Shown: positions 19,083 through 27,243, counted from the first letter of the stretch. The stretch is 64,000 nt of DNA from Thioalkalivibrio sp. XN8 (GCF_011058255.1 NZ_JAALFH010000008.1:16001-80000); one strand, 5' to 3'. The notes: a model not told the origin generated them from the sequence alone. Program-made: numbers and translations.

Positions 19083-19889
19083 ATGGACCACCAGTTCCAA
19101 CACGCGCTCACCGTCCGCCGCCTGAACCCAGACCACCCCTTGCGCTGGCTGCGGGCGGGCTGGGCCGACTTCCGGCGGACCTGGCCGGTCGGGCTGGCGC
19201 ACGGCGCGGCGGTCGTGCTGTTCGCGGTGCTGGTCCTGCTCGTCGCGGGCAACGACTTCTGGCTGCTGGCCGGCGCCTTCAGCGGGTTCCTCCTGGTGGC
19301 GCCGGTGATCGCGGTCGGGCTGTATGCCGTCAGCCGGGAGCTCGAGGCGGGGCGGCCGGGCGGCTTCAGGACGGTCTACGACGCCTGGATGAGCTGGCGC
19401 GGGGTGCCGCGGCACGACTGGCGGCTGGTGATTTTCGGCTGCCTGCTGGCGCTGGCCGGCACCGGCTGGGTGCTGACCTCGGCGGCGCTGATCACGGCGC
19501 TGTCGCCCGAGCCGATCAACAGCCCGGTGGACTTCCTGCGCTACGTCGTCGCCTCGCGCGAGCACTACCTGTTCGAGTTGTGGCTGATGGTCGGTGCGTT
19601 CATGGCCGCGCCGGTGTTCGCCTCCAGCGTCATCACCCTGCCGCTGCTGCTGGACAGGCAGGTCACGGTGCTGCAGGCGGTCACGGCAAGCTGGCTGGTG
19701 GTACTCAGGAACCCCGGGGTGATGGCGCTGTGGGCCGGGGTGCTCGCGGGGCTGTCGGTGGCCGGGCTGGCCGTGGCGCTTCTCGGCAGCCTGGTGGTGG
19801 TGCCGCTGCTGGGGTATGCCAGCTGGCATGCCTACCGCGACACGCTGGATGTCGCCAACCTGCCGGAGCGAGCGCGGAGGGCGCCGTGA
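19083..19889 (+). CDS. DUF2189 integral membrane protein
   Basis: 268 residues with a cytoplasmic N-terminus (VRRLNPDHPLRWLRAGWADFRRTWPVGLAHG) followed by about six hydrophobic segments. This matches DUF2189, a family often annotated as a cytochrome c oxidase-associated integral membrane protein, although its role is not established. The stop overlaps the GTG of the following DUF2788 gene by 4 nt, so the two are translated together. Confidence 0.8.
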   Translation: MDHQFQHALTVRRLNPDHPLRWLRAGWADFRRTWPVGLAHGAAVVLFAVLVLLVAGNDFWLLAGAFSGFLLVAPVIAVGLYAVSRELEAGRPGGFRTVYDAWMSWRGVPRHDWRLVIFGCLLALAGTGWVLTSAALITALSPEPINSPVDFLRYVVASREHYLFELWLMVGAFMAAPVFASSVITLPLLLDRQVTVLQAVTASWLVVLRNPGVMALWAGVLAGLSVAGLAVALLGSLVVVPLLGYASWHAYRDTLDVANLPERARRAP

Positions 19890-20110
19890 ACGCCGCCGAG
19901 CTGTTCGGCTTCACCGAGCAGCAGATCTCCTGGTTCGGCCTGACCTTCGGGCTGACGGCCTTCATGCTCTACATGCTGTTCATCATCGGCCAGATCGCCT
20001 ACCAGTCGAAGGCCGGGCTGTTCGGCACCTTCGTGCTGTTCCTGGTGCTGGCGCTGGGCATGCTGGGCTTCGTCATGAAGCTGCTGATCCAGTGGATCCT
20101 GGACATTTGA
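19886..20110 (+). CDS. DUF2788 small membrane protein
   Basis: 74 residues starting at GTG 19886 (GTGA overlap with the previous gene). It has an amphipathic N-terminus (FGFTEQQISWFGLTFGL) and two transmembrane helices (FMLYMLFIIGQIAY; LFLVLALGMLGFVMKLLIQWIL). It matches DUF2788, found in gammaproteobacteria. No enzymatic residues are apparent. The tight link to DUF2189 suggests the two act in one membrane complex. Confidence 0.82.
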   Translation: MNAAELFGFTEQQISWFGLTFGLTAFMLYMLFIIGQIAYQSKAGLFGTFVLFLVLALGMLGFVMKLLIQWILDI

Positions 20111-20130
20111 AGCATTTGTCGAGCAGGTCG

Positions 20131-20448
20131 CTACGCTGCAGCCGCATGCAGCCTCACCCCGAGCGCTTTCGCGACTTTCAGGACCGTCGCCAAGCTAGGG
20201 TTTCCGTTCTCACTCAACGCCTTGTAGAGGCTCTCCCGACTTAAACCGGATTCTCTAGCCACAGCGGACATGCCCTTCGCACGAGCCAGGTCGCCTAGAG
20301 CGCGCGCGATTCCCTGGGCGTCGTCCGGCGCTTCCTCGAGCCAGGCATCGAGGTAAGCGGCCATCTCCGCAGGTGTGCGGAGTTGGTCGGCGACGTCGTA
20401 TGCAACCGTCTTGATGGGTGCCTTGGGTTTGTGCGATGAGCGCTTCAT
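20131..20448 (-). CDS. higA: HigA-type antitoxin (addiction module antidote protein)
   Basis: 105 residues of the addiction-module antidote family that pairs with HigB/RelE-like killer proteins. The N-terminus YDVADQLRTPAEMAAYLDAWLEEAPDDAQGIARALGDLARAKGMSAVARESGLSRESLYKAL contains the Xre-like helix-turn-helix. A conserved LSENGNPSLATVLKVAKALGVRL completes it. Its ATG overlaps the toxin stop by 4 nt, with the toxin gene first, the usual higBA order. It presumably binds HigB and represses the operon. Confidence 0.9.
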   Translation of the reverse strand: MKRSSHKPKAPIKTVAYDVADQLRTPAEMAAYLDAWLEEAPDDAQGIARALGDLARAKGMSAVARESGLSRESLYKALSENGNPSLATVLKVAKALGVRLHAAAA

Positions 20449-20765
20449 GAGTCGTCGAGTTCCAGTTGATCTGCCATTCGAATAGCCGTTTCGATGTCCC
20501 GTTTCTGACTCGATTTGTCTCCGCCTGTCAGCAAGACGATCAGCTCGGATCGGATCTCCGAGTAATAGACGCGGTACCCCGGTCCGAAATCGATCTTGAG
20601 CTCCCAAACCCGAGCTGACAGGCGCTTGTGTTTGCCCGGGTTGCCGTGGGCGAGTCGGTCGATCCGCATCTGGATGCGTGCTCGCCCACCCAGGTCCTTC
20701 AGTCGATTTATCCAGTCAAGGAAGGTCTGCGTCGCTCGAAGCCGTTTAGGCGGAGTGTATCCCAT
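20445..20765 (-). CDS. higB: HigB-type toxin (RelE-family killer protein)
   Basis: 106 residues. The RelE/HigB fold is seen in ATQTFLDWINRLKDLGGRARIQMRIDRLAHGNPGKHKRLSARVWELKIDFGPGYRVYYSEIRSELIVLLTGGDKSSQKRDIETA, the pattern of the type II addiction-module killer protein family, a likely ribosome-dependent mRNA nuclease. The ATG start adds about 11 residues before the conserved core. A TTGACA lies upstream at 20784-20779, but no good -10 is correctly spaced before the ATG, so promoter placement is uncertain. Confidence 0.9.
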   Translation of the reverse strand: MGYTPPKRLRATQTFLDWINRLKDLGGRARIQMRIDRLAHGNPGKHKRLSARVWELKIDFGPGYRVYYSEIRSELIVLLTGGDKSSQKRDIETAIRMADQLELDDS

Positions 20766-20882
20766 GGGCTACAGTAAATGTCAAGCGGATAGTGCAGCCC
20801 ATTGGAGAGAATTACAGGCCCAATTTCCTTATGAGTTTCCGTGGGTTTTGACTGGATAACCGCCTGCGGCAAGATGGGGCTC

Positions 20883-21404
20883 ATGGTTGCTCCCGCCTCT
20901 CCCCGAGTACGCCACCAGCGCCACGGCGCCGGCTGGTACAGCCTCGAGACCGAGATCGTGTTGCCGGTGGCGCCGGCGGAGGTGTTTCCTTTCTTCTGCG
21001 ACGTCCACAACCTCGAGCGGATCACTCCGCCGGAGCTGCGGTTCCGGGTGCTGACGCCCGGGCGGGTCGAGATTCGGGAGGGCACGCTGATCGACTATCG
21101 GCTGGCGTTCGAGCTGATCCCGCAGGACCCGGCACGCCCGGAATACCGCCAGGGCCAGGCACTCGGTCCGGAACACAGGCACTGGTTCCGCGCCAGGTTC
21201 TACCAGCAATACCGACTGTTCTTTCGCTACCAGGCGAAGGCCCGAGTGATCGTCTATGCGTGGGTCAACGACGCGGACACGCGGCGGGCCTACGGGAGCG
21301 CGACCGACGCATATCGCGTTTTTCGGCGCATGATCGAGAGCGGGAATCCGCCGGACAGCTGGGACGAGCTCCTCAAGACGGCGCGAGAAATTACCCCGTC
21401 CTAG
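20883..21404 (+). CDS. Chimeric ORF: SRPBCC N-terminal part joined to YhaV toxin C-terminal part
   Basis: 173 residues from ATG 20883 (GTG 20841 and ATG 20874 are alternatives). Residues ~15-75 are the start of an SRPBCC/polyketide-cyclase fold (YSLETEIVLPVAPAEVFPFFCDVHNLERITPPELRFRV...GTLIDYRLAF). At about nt 21108 the sequence switches to the C-terminal two thirds of a YhaV-type toxin: P.RPEYRQGQALG, WFRARFYQQYRLFFRY, VIVYAWVNDADTRRAYGS.TDAYRVFRRMIESGNPPDSWDELL. The second half of the SRPBCC domain and the first third of YhaV are both missing. No PrlF antitoxin gene is adjacent. Either a deletion joined two genes in frame or this is an assembly joint; activity is doubtful. Confidence 0.8.
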   Translation: MVAPASPRVRHQRHGAGWYSLETEIVLPVAPAEVFPFFCDVHNLERITPPELRFRVLTPGRVEIREGTLIDYRLAFELIPQDPARPEYRQGQALGPEHRHWFRARFYQQYRLFFRYQAKARVIVYAWVNDADTRRAYGSATDAYRVFRRMIESGNPPDSWDELLKTAREITPS

Positions 21405-21835
21405 TCATCTATCCCCGGCGCACCGCGTTTCTGCTTCACCTCGCCACGCTGGCGCTTCTCGGTGAGCCGCTTCTGCTTCGCGCGGGCGCTCGGCCTGGTC
21501 GGGACGCGCTTGCGCGGCGTGCGGCTGGCCTGCTCGATCAGCGCGGCCAGGCGGATACGGGCGTCGGCCCGGTTCCGGTGCTGGCTGCGGTGGCTGCGGG
21601 CCTCGATGGTGATCACGCCGGCGGAGTCGGCGCGGCTGCCGGCGAGCTTGAGCAGCCGCGCCTTGACGGCGTCGCTGATGAAGGTCGAGGCCGGCACGTC
21701 GAAGCGCAGCTGGACGCCGGACTCGGTGCGGTTCACATGCTGCCCGCCCGGCCCGCCGGTGAGGATGAACTTCTCGGCGAGCTCTTGCTCTGGCGGCAGG
21801 AAGGCCGGCCGGTCCGGTTGCGAAGGTGTGGTCAT
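21401..21835 (-). CDS. arfB: Alternative ribosome-rescue factor ArfB (peptidyl-tRNA hydrolase, GGQ)
   Basis: 144 residues from ATG at 21835. The catalytic GGQ loop is in FILTGGPGGQHVNRTESGVQLRFDV, followed by the release-factor-like core (VITIEARSHRSQHRNRADARIRLAALI). A basic C-terminal tail rich in Lys and Arg (RKRVPTRPSARAKQKRLTEKRQRGEVKQKR) would enter the empty mRNA channel. ArfB (YaeJ) frees peptides from ribosomes stalled on non-stop mRNA. It converges on the chimeric YhaV gene, and the two stops share one CTAG. Confidence 0.95.
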   Translation of the reverse strand: MTTPSQPDRPAFLPPEQELAEKFILTGGPGGQHVNRTESGVQLRFDVPASTFISDAVKARLLKLAGSRADSAGVITIEARSHRSQHRNRADARIRLAALIEQASRTPRKRVPTRPSARAKQKRLTEKRQRGEVKQKRGAPGIDD

Positions 21836-21878
21836 GTCGATGTTATTCTGCAGCCTGGCTCGAAAATGGAAAACCGGC

Positions 21879-22385
21879 GTGAACCCGACCCCTCGCAGGA
21901 CACCCGCCACCCAGCTCCTCGGCCTCGTCTTCTGGCTCGCCCTGGCCTATATCACCGCTGCGATCGGGGCCATCGCCTCGGTCAACGCGCCGGAGTTCTA
22001 CGGCCAGCTGATGCAGCCCACCTGGGCGCCGCCGGCCTGGCTGTTCGGCCCGGTGTGGACCACCCTGTTCACCATGATGGGCATCGCGGCCTGGCTGGTG
22101 TGGCGCTCGGCGCCGCTGGAGGCGACCCGCGGCACGCTGGCGCTGTTCATCGTCCATCTCGCGGTGAATGCGCTGTGGAGCTGGCTGTTTTTCGCCTGGA
22201 ACCTCGGCTTCTGGGCGTTCGTCGAGCTGCTGCTGCTGTGGGCGCTGATCGTCACCCTCGTCTTCGCTTTCTGGCGCTTCAGCCGCGTCGCGGCCGTGCT
22301 GCTGGTGCCCTATCTCGCCTGGGTCAGTTTCGCCGGCGCGCTGAACTTCTGGCTGTGGCGGAACAATGCGGGGCTGCTGGGCTAG
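21879..22385 (+). CDS. tspO: TspO/MBR family membrane protein
   Basis: 168 residues with five transmembrane helices. Family marks are YGQLMQPTWAPPAWLFGPVWTTLFTMMGIAAWLVW in the first half, ALFIVHLAVNALWSWLFFAWNLGFWAFVELLLLW and VPYLAWVSFAGALNFWLWRNN at the end. TspO proteins bind porphyrins and cholesterol-like ligands and modulate tetrapyrrole or stress responses. GTG 21879 is taken as start; an ATG at 21840 is only 5 bp from the divergent arfB start. The stop shares CTAG 22382-22385 with the opposing gene. Confidence 0.9.
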   Translation: MNPTPRRTPATQLLGLVFWLALAYITAAIGAIASVNAPEFYGQLMQPTWAPPAWLFGPVWTTLFTMMGIAAWLVWRSAPLEATRGTLALFIVHLAVNALWSWLFFAWNLGFWAFVELLLLWALIVTLVFAFWRFSRVAAVLLVPYLAWVSFAGALNFWLWRNNAGLLG

Positions 22386-22990
22386 CGGCGCGCGGCCGGC
22401 CTGCCCACCGCGTCCACCAGCAACACCCACTGCAGGACGGTCGTCGCCACCGCGATCTTCACCCAGCCGTCGAAGCCCTCGCCGAGGCGGAAGAACACCA
22501 CGGCCACCGGCAGCAGCGCGACGGCCAGGGCCAGCGGCTTGTAGTTGAGCTGCTGCCAGCCGAACAGCGGCACCTGGTGGCCGAAGCGCGTCTCGTGGAC
22601 GACCAGCCAGGCGGCCAGCCCGAGGAACACGGCGAAGGGGACCACCAGCCACCAGAAGGACAGGGTGAGGCCCCAGGTAGCGAAGGAGATTTCGCCGCCG
22701 GCCAGCAGGGTGCCGTATAGCGCCAGGGCGAACAGGACGCCGTGCCAGGCGAGCAGCCAGCCGTGGAACAGCGGCCGCAGCCGGCCGCGGCCCTCGAGGT
22801 AGAACGCGCCGAGCGCGACCAGGGCGACCAGCGGCGGCAGCCAGGCGTCGCCGGCCATGCCCTTGCCGCCGACGCCGAAGATCCGCCAGTCGGAGATCTC
22901 GGGCTTGAGGACCAGCCGCATGGTGGTGGTCCAGAAGAAGGTCGTGGTCAGCAGCGTCCAGATGAGGACGATGTTGCGGAGCTGGGTCAT
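22382..22990 (-). CDS. Multi-pass membrane protein of unknown function
   Basis: 202 residues from ATG at 22990 (MTQLRNIVLIWTLL). About six hydrophobic segments alternate with short loops. Notable are FFWTTTMRLVLKPEISDWRIFGVGGKGMAGD near the start and VVHETRFGHQVPLFGWQQLNYKPLA in the second half. I do not recognise the family. Immediately upstream of the start lies a copy of the GGGGACTGTCCCC palindrome. It is convergent with tspO and ends on the same CTAG. Confidence 0.7.
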   Translation of the reverse strand: MTQLRNIVLIWTLLTTTFFWTTTMRLVLKPEISDWRIFGVGGKGMAGDAWLPPLVALVALGAFYLEGRGRLRPLFHGWLLAWHGVLFALALYGTLLAGGEISFATWGLTLSFWWLVVPFAVFLGLAAWLVVHETRFGHQVPLFGWQQLNYKPLALAVALLPVAVVFFRLGEGFDGWVKIAVATTVLQWVLLVDAVGRPAARR

Positions 22991-23003
22991 CTCGCTTCCC
23001 CCC

Positions 23004-23020
23004 GTGGGGACTGTCCCCAC
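23004..23020. repeat. Dispersed palindrome, copy 1 (GGGGACTGTCCCC core)
   Basis: GTGGGGACTGTCCCCAC; core 13-mer at 23006-23018 with arms GGGGAC/GTCCCC around one base. It is the shortest copy, lacking the outer GGACCGGTCC arms, and lies in the space between two divergent genes. Confidence 0.7.
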
Positions 23021-23122
23021 CGGAACGATTGCAAATTCTCGATGCCGCGTCCATCCGGTGCCCTGCGCTAAGCTATCGGCCAGGCTTCAGGTGCAGGCGA
23101 CGGGTGTCGCCAGGAGACCCGG

Positions 23123-24361
23123 ATGAACTCGGAGAACATGCTCGGCGGGCGGCGCAAGATGGCGGCGATCCTGGTGGTGCTGCTGACCGTCGCGGTCTCG
23201 TGGTCCGGCTGGATCGACCGCAAGACCGAGGCCTACGTGGACGACGCCACGGTCCAGGCGCTGGCGGCCTTCGCCACGGCTCGCCTGCTGAATGCCGTCA
23301 TCTCCATGGCCCAGTCGGTCGAGGTCGGGCAGTCCTCCGGCCTCGGCGTGAAGCTCGAATCGAGCATCCGGCCGCTGGAGCTGCTCGACCCGGTCAACGA
23401 CCTCGTCGAGCAGTACTCGACGGTGATGCAGTTCGCGGTCGGCTCGCTGGTGACCCAGAAGCTGCTGATCGAGATCGTCTCCACCCGGTTCTTCAGGATC
23501 CTGCTGACGGTGTTCGGCGTCGTGGTCGTCGCCAGCCTGTTCGTCGCCGGCGGGCGCTACGCCCTCATCCCGCTCAAGCTGTTCGCGCTGGCCGCCTTGC
23601 TGCGCTTTCTGTTCGTGCTGGTGCTGGCCGGCAATGCGCTGGTCGACCAGGCCTTCGTCAGCCCCCGCACCCAGGAAAACATGCAACGGCTGGAGGTGTT
23701 GTCGGCGGAGGTCGAAGCGAAGCTGATGACCGCGACCCTGACCGAAACCGAGCAGGGCCGGCTGGAGAGCGAGCTCGAGGCGCTCGGGGCGCAGCGCGAG
23801 GCGCTGGCCGGGGAGCTGGGGCAGCTGCGCGCGGCCGAGGCGGATGCGCGGGCGGGGCTGGCCGAGGCGCAGCAGGCGCTGGAGGCCATCGAGTCGCAGA
23901 TGACCATGAGCGAGGTCCTCAATCCCTTCGCGCGCAACCCCGAGCACCAGGCGGCGAAGCTGGCGCTGCAGGAGCAGGAGCAGGCCGTGGCGGCCGCCAT
24001 CCGCGCCCGCTCGCGCGCCGAGGCGCAGCTGGCGGACGTCGAGGCCCGGCTCGCCGCCACCGCGGCGACGCTGGCCGGCGAAGAGGAGGAGGGCTGGTGG
24101 ACCCGGATGTCCGGCAAGGTGAAGGCCCTGGTGGACGTGGAGCGCTACGAGGAGATCGTCGAGCGCATCAAGAACATCGTGCCGAACGTGCTCAACCTGA
24201 TGGCGCTGTTCGTGTTCCAGACGCTGCTGATGCCGCTGGTGTTCCTCTACCTGCTGCTGCGCGGTTTTCGCGCCATCTGGGGCGTGGATTTCCGCGACCG
24301 GGTCGAGACCGAGCTGGCGCGCATCCGCGCCGAGCTGCGCCTGCGCGGGCGGGGGGAGTGA
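23123..24361 (+). CDS. Membrane protein with central coiled coil, unknown function
   Basis: 412 residues. There is one N-terminal transmembrane helix (MAAILVVLLTVAVSWSGWI), a periplasmic stretch with many small residues, and two close hydrophobic segments (FFRILLTVFGVVVVASLFVAGG; LFALAALLRFLFVLVLAGNALV). A long Glu/Ala/Gln-rich coiled coil covers about residues 190-315, and a final transmembrane helix is VLNLMALFVFQTLLMPLVFLYLLLRG. No catalytic motif or known family is recognised. The pattern suggests a structural or scaffold protein of the inner membrane. Confidence 0.7.
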   Translation: MNSENMLGGRRKMAAILVVLLTVAVSWSGWIDRKTEAYVDDATVQALAAFATARLLNAVISMAQSVEVGQSSGLGVKLESSIRPLELLDPVNDLVEQYSTVMQFAVGSLVTQKLLIEIVSTRFFRILLTVFGVVVVASLFVAGGRYALIPLKLFALAALLRFLFVLVLAGNALVDQAFVSPRTQENMQRLEVLSAEVEAKLMTATLTETEQGRLESELEALGAQREALAGELGQLRAAEADARAGLAEAQQALEAIESQMTMSEVLNPFARNPEHQAAKLALQEQEQAVAAAIRARSRAEAQLADVEARLAATAATLAGEEEEGWWTRMSGKVKALVDVERYEEIVERIKNIVPNVLNLMALFVFQTLLMPLVFLYLLLRGFRAIWGVDFRDRVETELARIRAELRLRGRGE

Positions 24362-24368
24362 GGGGCGC

Positions 24369-24773
24369 TCAGGTCCCGGGCAGGTAGAGCGAGACGCCGA
24401 CCCGCACGGCTTCCCAGCGGTCGCCGCCCGGATCCACGGCGATGATCCGGCCCCGCAGTTCCGCGCCCTGCTCCAGCAGGCGGACCAGCGGGCGGTTCTC
24501 GCTGCGCGGCACATAACCCACGCGTTGGCCCAGCGCCTCGATGCGGATGGCCTGCGGGTCGTGCGGGTTGTCGGGCTCGCGCACCAGGCGCACGGGATCG
24601 CCGGCGCGCAGCCGGTCGAGCAGGTTCGGGCCGTCGTAGTAGCGGAAGCCGGCGACCGGGAACACGCTGAAATCCACCTCCGCCGTGCGCGCGGGGGCGA
24701 GGGCCGGCGCGCCCGCGAAAGGCACGGCCAGCAGCTGCCTGAGGAAATCCCGGCGTGGCAGGAACGATGGCAT
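24369..24773 (-). CDS. HIRAN-domain protein with Tat-like export signal
   Basis: 134 residues. The N-terminus PRRDFLRQLLAVPFAGAPALAPA has twin arginines, a hydrophobic core and an Ala-rich end, as in Tat signals. The remainder is a HIRAN domain: FRYYDGPNLLDRLRAGDPVRLVREPDNPHDPQAIRIEALGQRVGYVPRSENRPLVRLLEQG, with the NPHDP-AI-I and VGYVPR hallmarks. HIRAN domains bind DNA ends in HLTF-like helicases. A stand-alone exported version must have another role, which is not known here. It converges on the preceding coiled-coil gene. Confidence 0.82.
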   Translation of the reverse strand: MPSFLPRRDFLRQLLAVPFAGAPALAPARTAEVDFSVFPVAGFRYYDGPNLLDRLRAGDPVRLVREPDNPHDPQAIRIEALGQRVGYVPRSENRPLVRLLEQGAELRGRIIAVDPGGDRWEAVRVGVSLYLPGT

Positions 24774-24842
24774 GTCTGGCTCCTCCGTGCTGCGGCTTTC
24801 CCTGCCGCCTTGTTGTGGGGGCCAGCGTACGAGGCGGGGGGC

Positions 24843-25256
24843 TCAGGGGATGAGCCCGGCGTCACAGTCTGCGAGGAATTTTCCGGGGTCTAGGACGGCG
24901 GCGCCGCGCTTGCGGGCGCGGCGGGCGAGCTTGATGTCACGCGTGACGACGACAGGGACCGGTCCTGGGGACTGTCCCCAGGACCGGTCCTTAAGCGCGG
25001 CAAGGATGGCGCGGTCGGCCCGCTGGTCGCCGTCCCCGCCCGGGTAGACGACTTCGACCTGCTCCGACCGGCGCTCGGCATGGGCCGCGCCGCCGTCGAA
25101 GTAGATGCGGACCTCGGCGCCTGCCCCCGTGAACACCCCGACGAGATATTCCACCAGCGCCTCGCGGGCCGCCGTCCCGGGATGGCCGCCCACCAGTTCG
25201 GCCGCGAAGCGGGCGCGGGCGGCGTAGAGCAGGTTATGGCCGTCGACCAGGATCAT
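24843..25256 (-). CDS. NYN-domain (YacP-like) protein carrying an in-frame palindrome insertion
   Basis: 137 residues from ATG at 25256. The NYN/PIN-like fold is shown by MILVDGHNLLYAARARF (first Asp), VRIYFDGG, the YPGGDGDQRADRAI acidic motif and VTRDIKLARRARKRGAAVLDP. NYN proteins are metal-dependent RNA-processing nucleases, as in YacP/Rae1. Between ILAAL and VPVVVTRD the frame holds KDRSWGQSPGPV, encoded by a copy of the GGGGACTGTCCCC palindrome (24956-24990). It reads through without a frameshift. The insertion sits just before the strand leading to the second acidic site, so the protein may still fold. Confidence 0.8.
   Translation of the reverse strand: MILVDGHNLLYAARARFAAELVGGHPGTAAREALVEYLVGVFTGAGAEVRIYFDGGAAHAERRSEQVEVVYPGGDGDQRADRAILAALKDRSWGQSPGPVPVVVTRDIKLARRARKRGAAVLDPGKFLADCDAGLIP
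24955..24991. repeat. Dispersed palindrome, copy 2 (inside NYN gene)
   Basis: Perfect 17-bp arms GGACCGGTCCTGGGGAC (24956-24972) and their complement (24974-24990) around a single base. Unlike the other full-length copies it lies inside an open reading frame, adding about 12 codons. Confidence 0.9.
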
Positions 25257-25360
25257 CTTTTTCACAAATTCAGAACCGTCCTGAAATATCCACTGGGTAC
25301 AAATGCCACTCTCTCGAATAACCCCAACAAGCACTGCCGCCAGGAGTAGAGCATCCCCCG

Positions 25361-27217
25361 ATGCACGACCACGATAACGAAGTTTCCAATCCCTCGAAGA
25401 ACCGCCCGTTCCGGGACGTCCTCGAGGTCAGCTTGTCGCGCCGCAAAATGCTCATGGGCAGCCTGGCCACGGCCGCCACCGCCTACGTCGCCACGTCGTC
25501 CGTGGCGTTGGCCGGCAACAAGGGCTGGAAGTACGGCAAGGGCGGCAAGAGCAAGGAGCTGATCGGCTTCAAGCCGGTCACCATCGCCGAAGCCAACGAC
25601 GTCGGCGGCAAGGTGCCCCTGATCTCGCCCGACTACCAGTACCAGACCCTGATTTCCTGGGGCGAGAAGGTCAACCCCCGCTCGCCGGTGCAGCCGTACA
25701 ACGGCGAGCCGGAGCGGCGCCCGAAGGCCGACGAGCAGGCCGAGCTGATCGGCATCGGCCATGACGGCATGACGCTGTTCCCCGTCGGCAAGCGCAACAG
25801 GGCCGGCATGCTCTGCATCAACCACGAGTTCGGCAGGAACTCTCACGTCCTCGGCAAGCCGTTCCCCGAGAGCCTCGAGGACGTCCGCGTGTCGCAGCAC
25901 GCCCACGGCGTCTCCGTGGTGGCCCTGGCCAAGATCCGCGGCAGGTGGCGCCAGGTCTGGAGCCGCAACGCGCGCCGCATCCACGTCAACACGCCGGTCG
26001 AATTCAGCGGCCCGGCGGCGGGCCACCCGCTGCTGCAGACGCCGGCGGGCAACCCGACCCTCGGCACGGTCAACAATTGTTCCAATGGCGAGACGCCCTG
26101 GGGCACCTACCTGACCTGCGAAGAGAACTTCAACGGCTACTTCGGCGCGAGTGATCCCAACTGGGCCCCGACTGACGAGCAAGCCCGCTACGGCTTCACC
26201 AACGTCGGGTTCGGTTACGGCTGGCACGTGTACGACGAGCGCTTCGACCTCTCCGATCCCAACTACAAGAACGAAGACAATCGCTTCGGCTGGGTGGTCG
26301 AGATCGATCCGCGCAACGGTCGCAGGATCCCGGTGAAGCGCACCGCGCTGGGCCGCTTCAAGCACGAGGGCGCCGAGGTCGTGGTCGGCAAGGGCGGCCG
26401 CCTGGTGGTCTACATGGGCGACGACCAGAGCTTCGACTACATCTACAAGTTCGTCTCCGACGGCAACTGGAAGTCCATGCGCGCCCGCGGCATGAATCCG
26501 CTGGACCACGGCAAGCTCTACGTGGCGAAGTTCAAGGATGACGGCACCGGCGACTGGCTGGAGCTGACCATCGACAACCCGGTGCTGGCGGCCCGGTTCA
26601 AGGACCAGGCCGAAGTCCTGGTCTATACGCGACTCGCCGCCGACCTGCTCGGCGCGACGCCGATGGACCGGCCGGAGTGGGCCAGCGTGGCGCCGAACGG
26701 CGATGTCTACTGCACGCTGACCAACAACCGCGACCGCACCGAGGCCGATGCCGCCAACCCGCTGGCGCCGAACCCCGATGGCCACATCATCCGCTGGCGC
26801 GACGACCATCGCCATGTCGGCACCCGGTTCGTCTGGGACATCTACCTCATCGCCCAGGACACCCATGGCGAAGGCGACGAGCGCAACTTCTCGGATCCGG
26901 ACGGCATCTGGGTCGATCCGGACGGCCGTGTGTTCATCCAGACCGACGGCGGCCAGAAGGCCGGGCTGCAAAACCAGATGGTGGTGGCCGATCCCGACGG
27001 CATTGACATCCGCCGCCTGTTTGTCGGCGTGAGCGGTGATGAGATCACTGGTATCGCCTATACGCCAGACCGGCGCACGATGTTCATCAACACCCAGCAT
27101 CCCGGCAACGGTGATCCCACGCGGACCAATTTCCCGGCCGCGCCGGACGGCGTGACGATCCCGCGGGACACCACTTTCGTGATCACAAGGAAGGACGGCG
27201 GCATGATCGGCTCGTAG
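25361..27217 (+). CDS. PhoX-family (DUF839) phosphatase, Tat-exported
   Basis: 618 residues. A twin-arginine signal (SRRKMLMGSLATAATAYVATSSVALA) follows a ~25-residue charged N-terminus. The PhoX-type beta-propeller landmarks are present: INHEFGRNSH, QHAHGVSVV, NNCSNGETPWGTYLTCEENFNGYFG (metal/cofactor Cys-Glu site), VEIDPRNGRRIPVKRTALGRFKHEGA, DDQSFDYIYKFVS, DPDGIWVDPDGRVFIQTDG and FVGVSGDEITGIAYTPD. PhoX enzymes are Ca/Fe alkaline phosphatases that release phosphate from organophosphates outside the cytoplasm. No Pho box was found upstream. A strong terminator follows. Confidence 0.88.
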   Translation: MHDHDNEVSNPSKNRPFRDVLEVSLSRRKMLMGSLATAATAYVATSSVALAGNKGWKYGKGGKSKELIGFKPVTIAEANDVGGKVPLISPDYQYQTLISWGEKVNPRSPVQPYNGEPERRPKADEQAELIGIGHDGMTLFPVGKRNRAGMLCINHEFGRNSHVLGKPFPESLEDVRVSQHAHGVSVVALAKIRGRWRQVWSRNARRIHVNTPVEFSGPAAGHPLLQTPAGNPTLGTVNNCSNGETPWGTYLTCEENFNGYFGASDPNWAPTDEQARYGFTNVGFGYGWHVYDERFDLSDPNYKNEDNRFGWVVEIDPRNGRRIPVKRTALGRFKHEGAEVVVGKGGRLVVYMGDDQSFDYIYKFVSDGNWKSMRARGMNPLDHGKLYVAKFKDDGTGDWLELTIDNPVLAARFKDQAEVLVYTRLAADLLGATPMDRPEWASVAPNGDVYCTLTNNRDRTEADAANPLAPNPDGHIIRWRDDHRHVGTRFVWDIYLIAQDTHGEGDERNFSDPDGIWVDPDGRVFIQTDGGQKAGLQNQMVVADPDGIDIRRLFVGVSGDEITGIAYTPDRRTMFINTQHPGNGDPTRTNFPAAPDGVTIPRDTTFVITRKDGGMIGS

Positions 27218-27243
27218 CCGCCAATCGCAGGACGCGTCCCCCC

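Noticed and set aside
20756..20784. TTGACA upstream of higB as a promoter
   Set aside because: The correctly spaced hexamer is GATACA and would lie inside the coding region after the ATG, so the match is not convincing.
20765..20860. 31-codon frame MGYSKCQADSAAHWREL... before the SRPBCC-YhaV gene
   Set aside because: No recognisable family, no ribosome site, and it overlaps the higB start region.
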